Assembly: GCA_027068435.1 (NCBI GenBank)
Contig: JAMOTA010000044.1
Location: 1-64,000, forward strand
DNA from: Sulfurovum sp.
Lineage (GTDB): Bacteria; Campylobacterota; Campylobacteria; Campylobacterales; Sulfurovaceae
Direction of reading: 5' to 3'
Length of the DNA stretch: 64,000 nt
In this document: positions 62,416-64,000 of the stretch, piece after piece
Position numbering within the stretch: the first letter of the stretch is position 1
How the letters are laid out: each line of letters opens with the position of its first letter
Position numbers and translations under genes: made by a program
The notes under the pieces: model-generated
Databases searched by the model: none
Seen by the model: the letters and a program-made list of their open reading frames with translations, nothing else
Told to the model about the DNA's origin: nothing

Positions 62416-63255
62416 TTATGCAGATTTTTTATTGAAAAGTTTGAAAAGATCAGATAGCGTTTGCTTCATATCGTCACGATTGACTATCATATCTATAAGA
62501 CCATGTTCAAGTAAGAACTCTGAACGTTGGAAACCTTCTGGTAAATCTACACCCACAGTTTGCTTGATAACTCTCTGACCAGCAAACCCAATAAGTGCAT
62601 CTGGTTCTGCCATTATAATGTCACCTAGCATTGCAAATGAAGCTGAAACTCCACCCATAGTAGGGTCTGTTAAGATAGAGATAAAAGGTAAGCCTTTTTG
62701 GTGTAGTCTGTTAAGAGCTGCTGATGTTTTACTCATTTGTAAAAGTGCATAAGTACTCTCTTGCATTCTTGCACCACCTGAAGCAGAAACAATAATAAAC
62801 CCACACTCTTTCTCAATAGCTCTACTAATACCACGAACTATCTTCTCTCCTTCTACAGAGCCAAGACTTCCTCCCATAAAAGAGAAATCAAAAACAGCTA
62901 TTTCAACAGCTTGACCATCAATAGTACAAGATCCACTCATAACTGAAGAGGTTTTTCCCGTTTTAGCTTTTGCCTCTTCTAAACGTTTTTTATATGACTT
63001 TTTATCTGTAAACTTAAGAGGGTCTACAGGAACTAACGACATATCAAACTCTACAAAACTTCCTGCATCGGTAATAGCTGCTATTCTTTTTTCAGCAGAA
63101 ATACGAAAATGGTGATTACATTTAGGACAAACATTTTGTTTTGCTTCTACCTCTTTGTAATACATTAGTGATGTACATTTAGGACATTTTATCCACTGAT
63201 TAGGTTTCTCTTCTTTTGTCTCTTTTAATATATTATCAAAAAGGCTTCCAAACAT
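62416..63255 (-). CDS. accD: Acetyl-CoA carboxylase carboxyltransferase subunit beta
   Basis: 279 residues. N-terminal zinc finger (IKCPKCTSLMYYKEV, VCPKCNHHFRIS) and carboxyltransferase core (FMGGSLGSVEGEKIVRGI, IVSASGGARMQESTYALLQM, DPTMGGVSASFAMLGDI, GFAGQRVIKQT). With AccA it transfers CO2 from biotinyl-AccB to acetyl-CoA. RBS GGAGTAG precedes the ATG. Confidence 0.97.
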   Translation of the reverse strand: MFGSLFDNILKETKEEKPNQWIKCPKCTSLMYYKEVEAKQNVCPKCNHHFRISAEKRIAAITDAGSFVEFDMSLVPVDPLKFTDKKSYKKRLEEAKAKTGKTSSVMSGSCTIDGQAVEIAVFDFSFMGGSLGSVEGEKIVRGISRAIEKECGFIIVSASGGARMQESTYALLQMSKTSAALNRLHQKGLPFISILTDPTMGGVSASFAMLGDIIMAEPDALIGFAGQRVIKQTVGVDLPEGFQRSEFLLEHGLIDMIVNRDDMKQTLSDLFKLFNKKSA

Positions 63256-63335
63256 ATCTACTCCTACGTAACTTTTCTTTAAGCTTTATTCTTCTATAGA
63301 CTATAGCATAATCCCACTCAACAATGACTTCATAA

Positions 63336-63360
63336 AGCATGAAACTTCTCATTTCATGCT
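63336..63360 (-). terminator. 9-bp hairpin after gltD
   Basis: AGCATGAAA and TTTCATGCT pair perfectly around a 7-base loop just downstream of the gltD stop (minus strand); the following minus-strand bases begin TTTATG, only a short T run. Also near the accD promoter region. Confidence 0.55.
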
Positions 63361-63371
63361 AAAATGTTCAC

Positions 63372-64000
63372 TTATGAAAAACTCTTTACCATCGCTTTCG
63401 CTGCTTCACGTCCATCTCTTACTGCGGTAACAACTAAATCTGCACCACGATGACAGTCACCACCAGCATAGATACCTGGTTTTGTTGTTTGGTAATTTTC
63501 ATCTACTAAAACCCCACCCCATTTATCTGTTTCTATGCCATTACTTGCAAAGAAAGGATACTCAATTGTATCAAAACCAAGAGCAAAGATAACAACATCA
63601 GCATCTACATTGTAGTTAGAACCTGCTATCTCTTCTACTTTTTGTCTTCCAGATACATCGGCTTCACCTAGTTTTGTTTTTACCATCTCAACAGCGATAA
63701 TCTTGCCTTTATCATTGGTTACTAACGACTTAGGAGAGACGTAAAACTCAAACTCTACACCCTCTTCTTTTGCGTTAATGTACTCTTTTCTACTTCCTGG
63801 CATGTTATGTGCATCACGTCTGTAAAGACATTTAACAGATTTTGCTTTTTCACGAAGTGAAGTACGTACACAGTCCATAGCAGTATCACCACCACCAATA
63901 ACCACTACATTTTTCTCTTTAACTTCTATATTTTCTGTTCTTGATTCATCAAAGATTTTCTTTTGAATATCTACAAGAAACTCCATTGCTAAGTGTGCAT
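63372..64000 (-). CDS. gltD: Glutamate synthase small subunit (5' end outside window)
   Basis: The frame is open to base 64000 (residues A-H-L-A precede the track's Met), so the gene continues to the right. The visible 208 or so codons are the C-terminal half: VVVIGGGDTAMDCVRTSLR (NADPH Rossmann), YRRDAHNMPGSRKEY, VIFALGFDT and PGIYAGGDCHRGADLVVTAV (FAD site). Supplies electrons to GltB for glutamate synthesis; relatives of this fold include NADPH-dependent oxidoreductases, so GltD is the best but not the only reading. Confidence 0.9.
   Translation of the reverse strand, partial: AHLAMEFLVDIQKKIFDESRTENIEVKEKNVVVIGGGDTAMDCVRTSLREKAKSVKCLYRRDAHNMPGSRKEYINAKEEGVEFEFYVSPKSLVTNDKGKIIAVEMVKTKLGEADVSGRQKVEEIAGSNYNVDADVVIFALGFDTIEYPFFASNGIETDKWGGVLVDENYQTTKPGIYAGGDCHRGADLVVTAVRDGREAAKAMVKSFS

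Overview
The window is about 64 kb of AT-rich chromosome from a Campylobacterota (epsilonproteobacterial) species, probably a free-living Sulfurimonas/Sulfurovum-like lineage rather than a host-adapted one. The strongest evidence is the uninterrupted minus-strand order fmt-birA-parA-parB-atpF'-atpF-atpH-atpA-atpG-atpD-atpC-tolQ/exbB-tolR/exbD-tolA-(pheA)-tolB-pal-cpoB, a gene order known from Campylobacter jejuni and relatives. Other support is the futalosine menaquinone gene mqnC, the ribH-nusB pair, a ruvA/hydrolase/murF neighbourhood, and a 604-residue RecG. Assignment is by remembered gene order and motifs only. I saw no rRNA, tRNA or CRISPR array.

Layout. 1-8.4 kb: the 3' part of a giant secreted PKD-repeat protein followed by four minor pseudopilins, probably one pilus/secretion operon. 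8.4-17.3 kb: hpf, then minus-strand housekeeping genes (recG, M16-like protein, mqnC, nusB, ribH, a DMT permease, a DUF3108 protein) and a divergent MscS channel. 17.3-25.6 kb: a three-PAS diguanylate cyclase, a 52-codon cytochrome b561-like relic, YidB- and CvfB-like proteins, an Rpn/PD-(D/E)XK gene bracketed by copies of its neighbour's 3' end, a TlpA-like thioredoxin, phnA and proC. 25.6-40.5 kb: cell-envelope (Tol-Pal), ATP synthase, chromosome partition, biotin ligase and formyltransferase genes. 40.5-53.3 kb: envelope enzymes (LD-transpeptidase, NlpC/P60), a putative metal-linked secreted protein with an outer-membrane barrel, a response regulator and hybrid kinase, ruvA, hydrolase, murF, META protein, lysozyme-like protein and a fused TRAP permease. 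53.3-56.8 kb: an accessory patch with an internally deleted IS1595 transposase, a P63C antirepressor-like gene and a frameshift-split secreted protein gene. 56.8-64 kb: pbpC and cca, then a second accessory patch (HEPN-like protein and MazEF), then accD and the truncated gltD.

Functional themes. Much of the window builds or remodels the envelope: Tol-Pal, two LD-transpeptidases, NlpC/P60, MurF, PBP1C and a lysozyme-like protein. ParAB and the F1 sector with both b-type stator subunits sit in one long transcription unit; the FO a and c subunits are not here, as expected for this group.

The most interesting observations are: (i) one perfect 21-nt palindrome found only twice by eye, upstream of recG and upstream of ruvA, two branch-migration enzymes; (ii) a 44-bp imperfect direct repeat flanking the Rpn gene, the second copy still encoding the C-terminus of the upstream gene; (iii) four perfect 17-bp repeats running through the recG stop codon; (iv) the P63C gene whose ribosome-binding site and start lie inside the 3' end of an IS1595 relic; (v) the giant PKD protein/pseudopilin operon; and (vi) a HEPN-like gene next to MazEF. 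None of these was tested by database search here.
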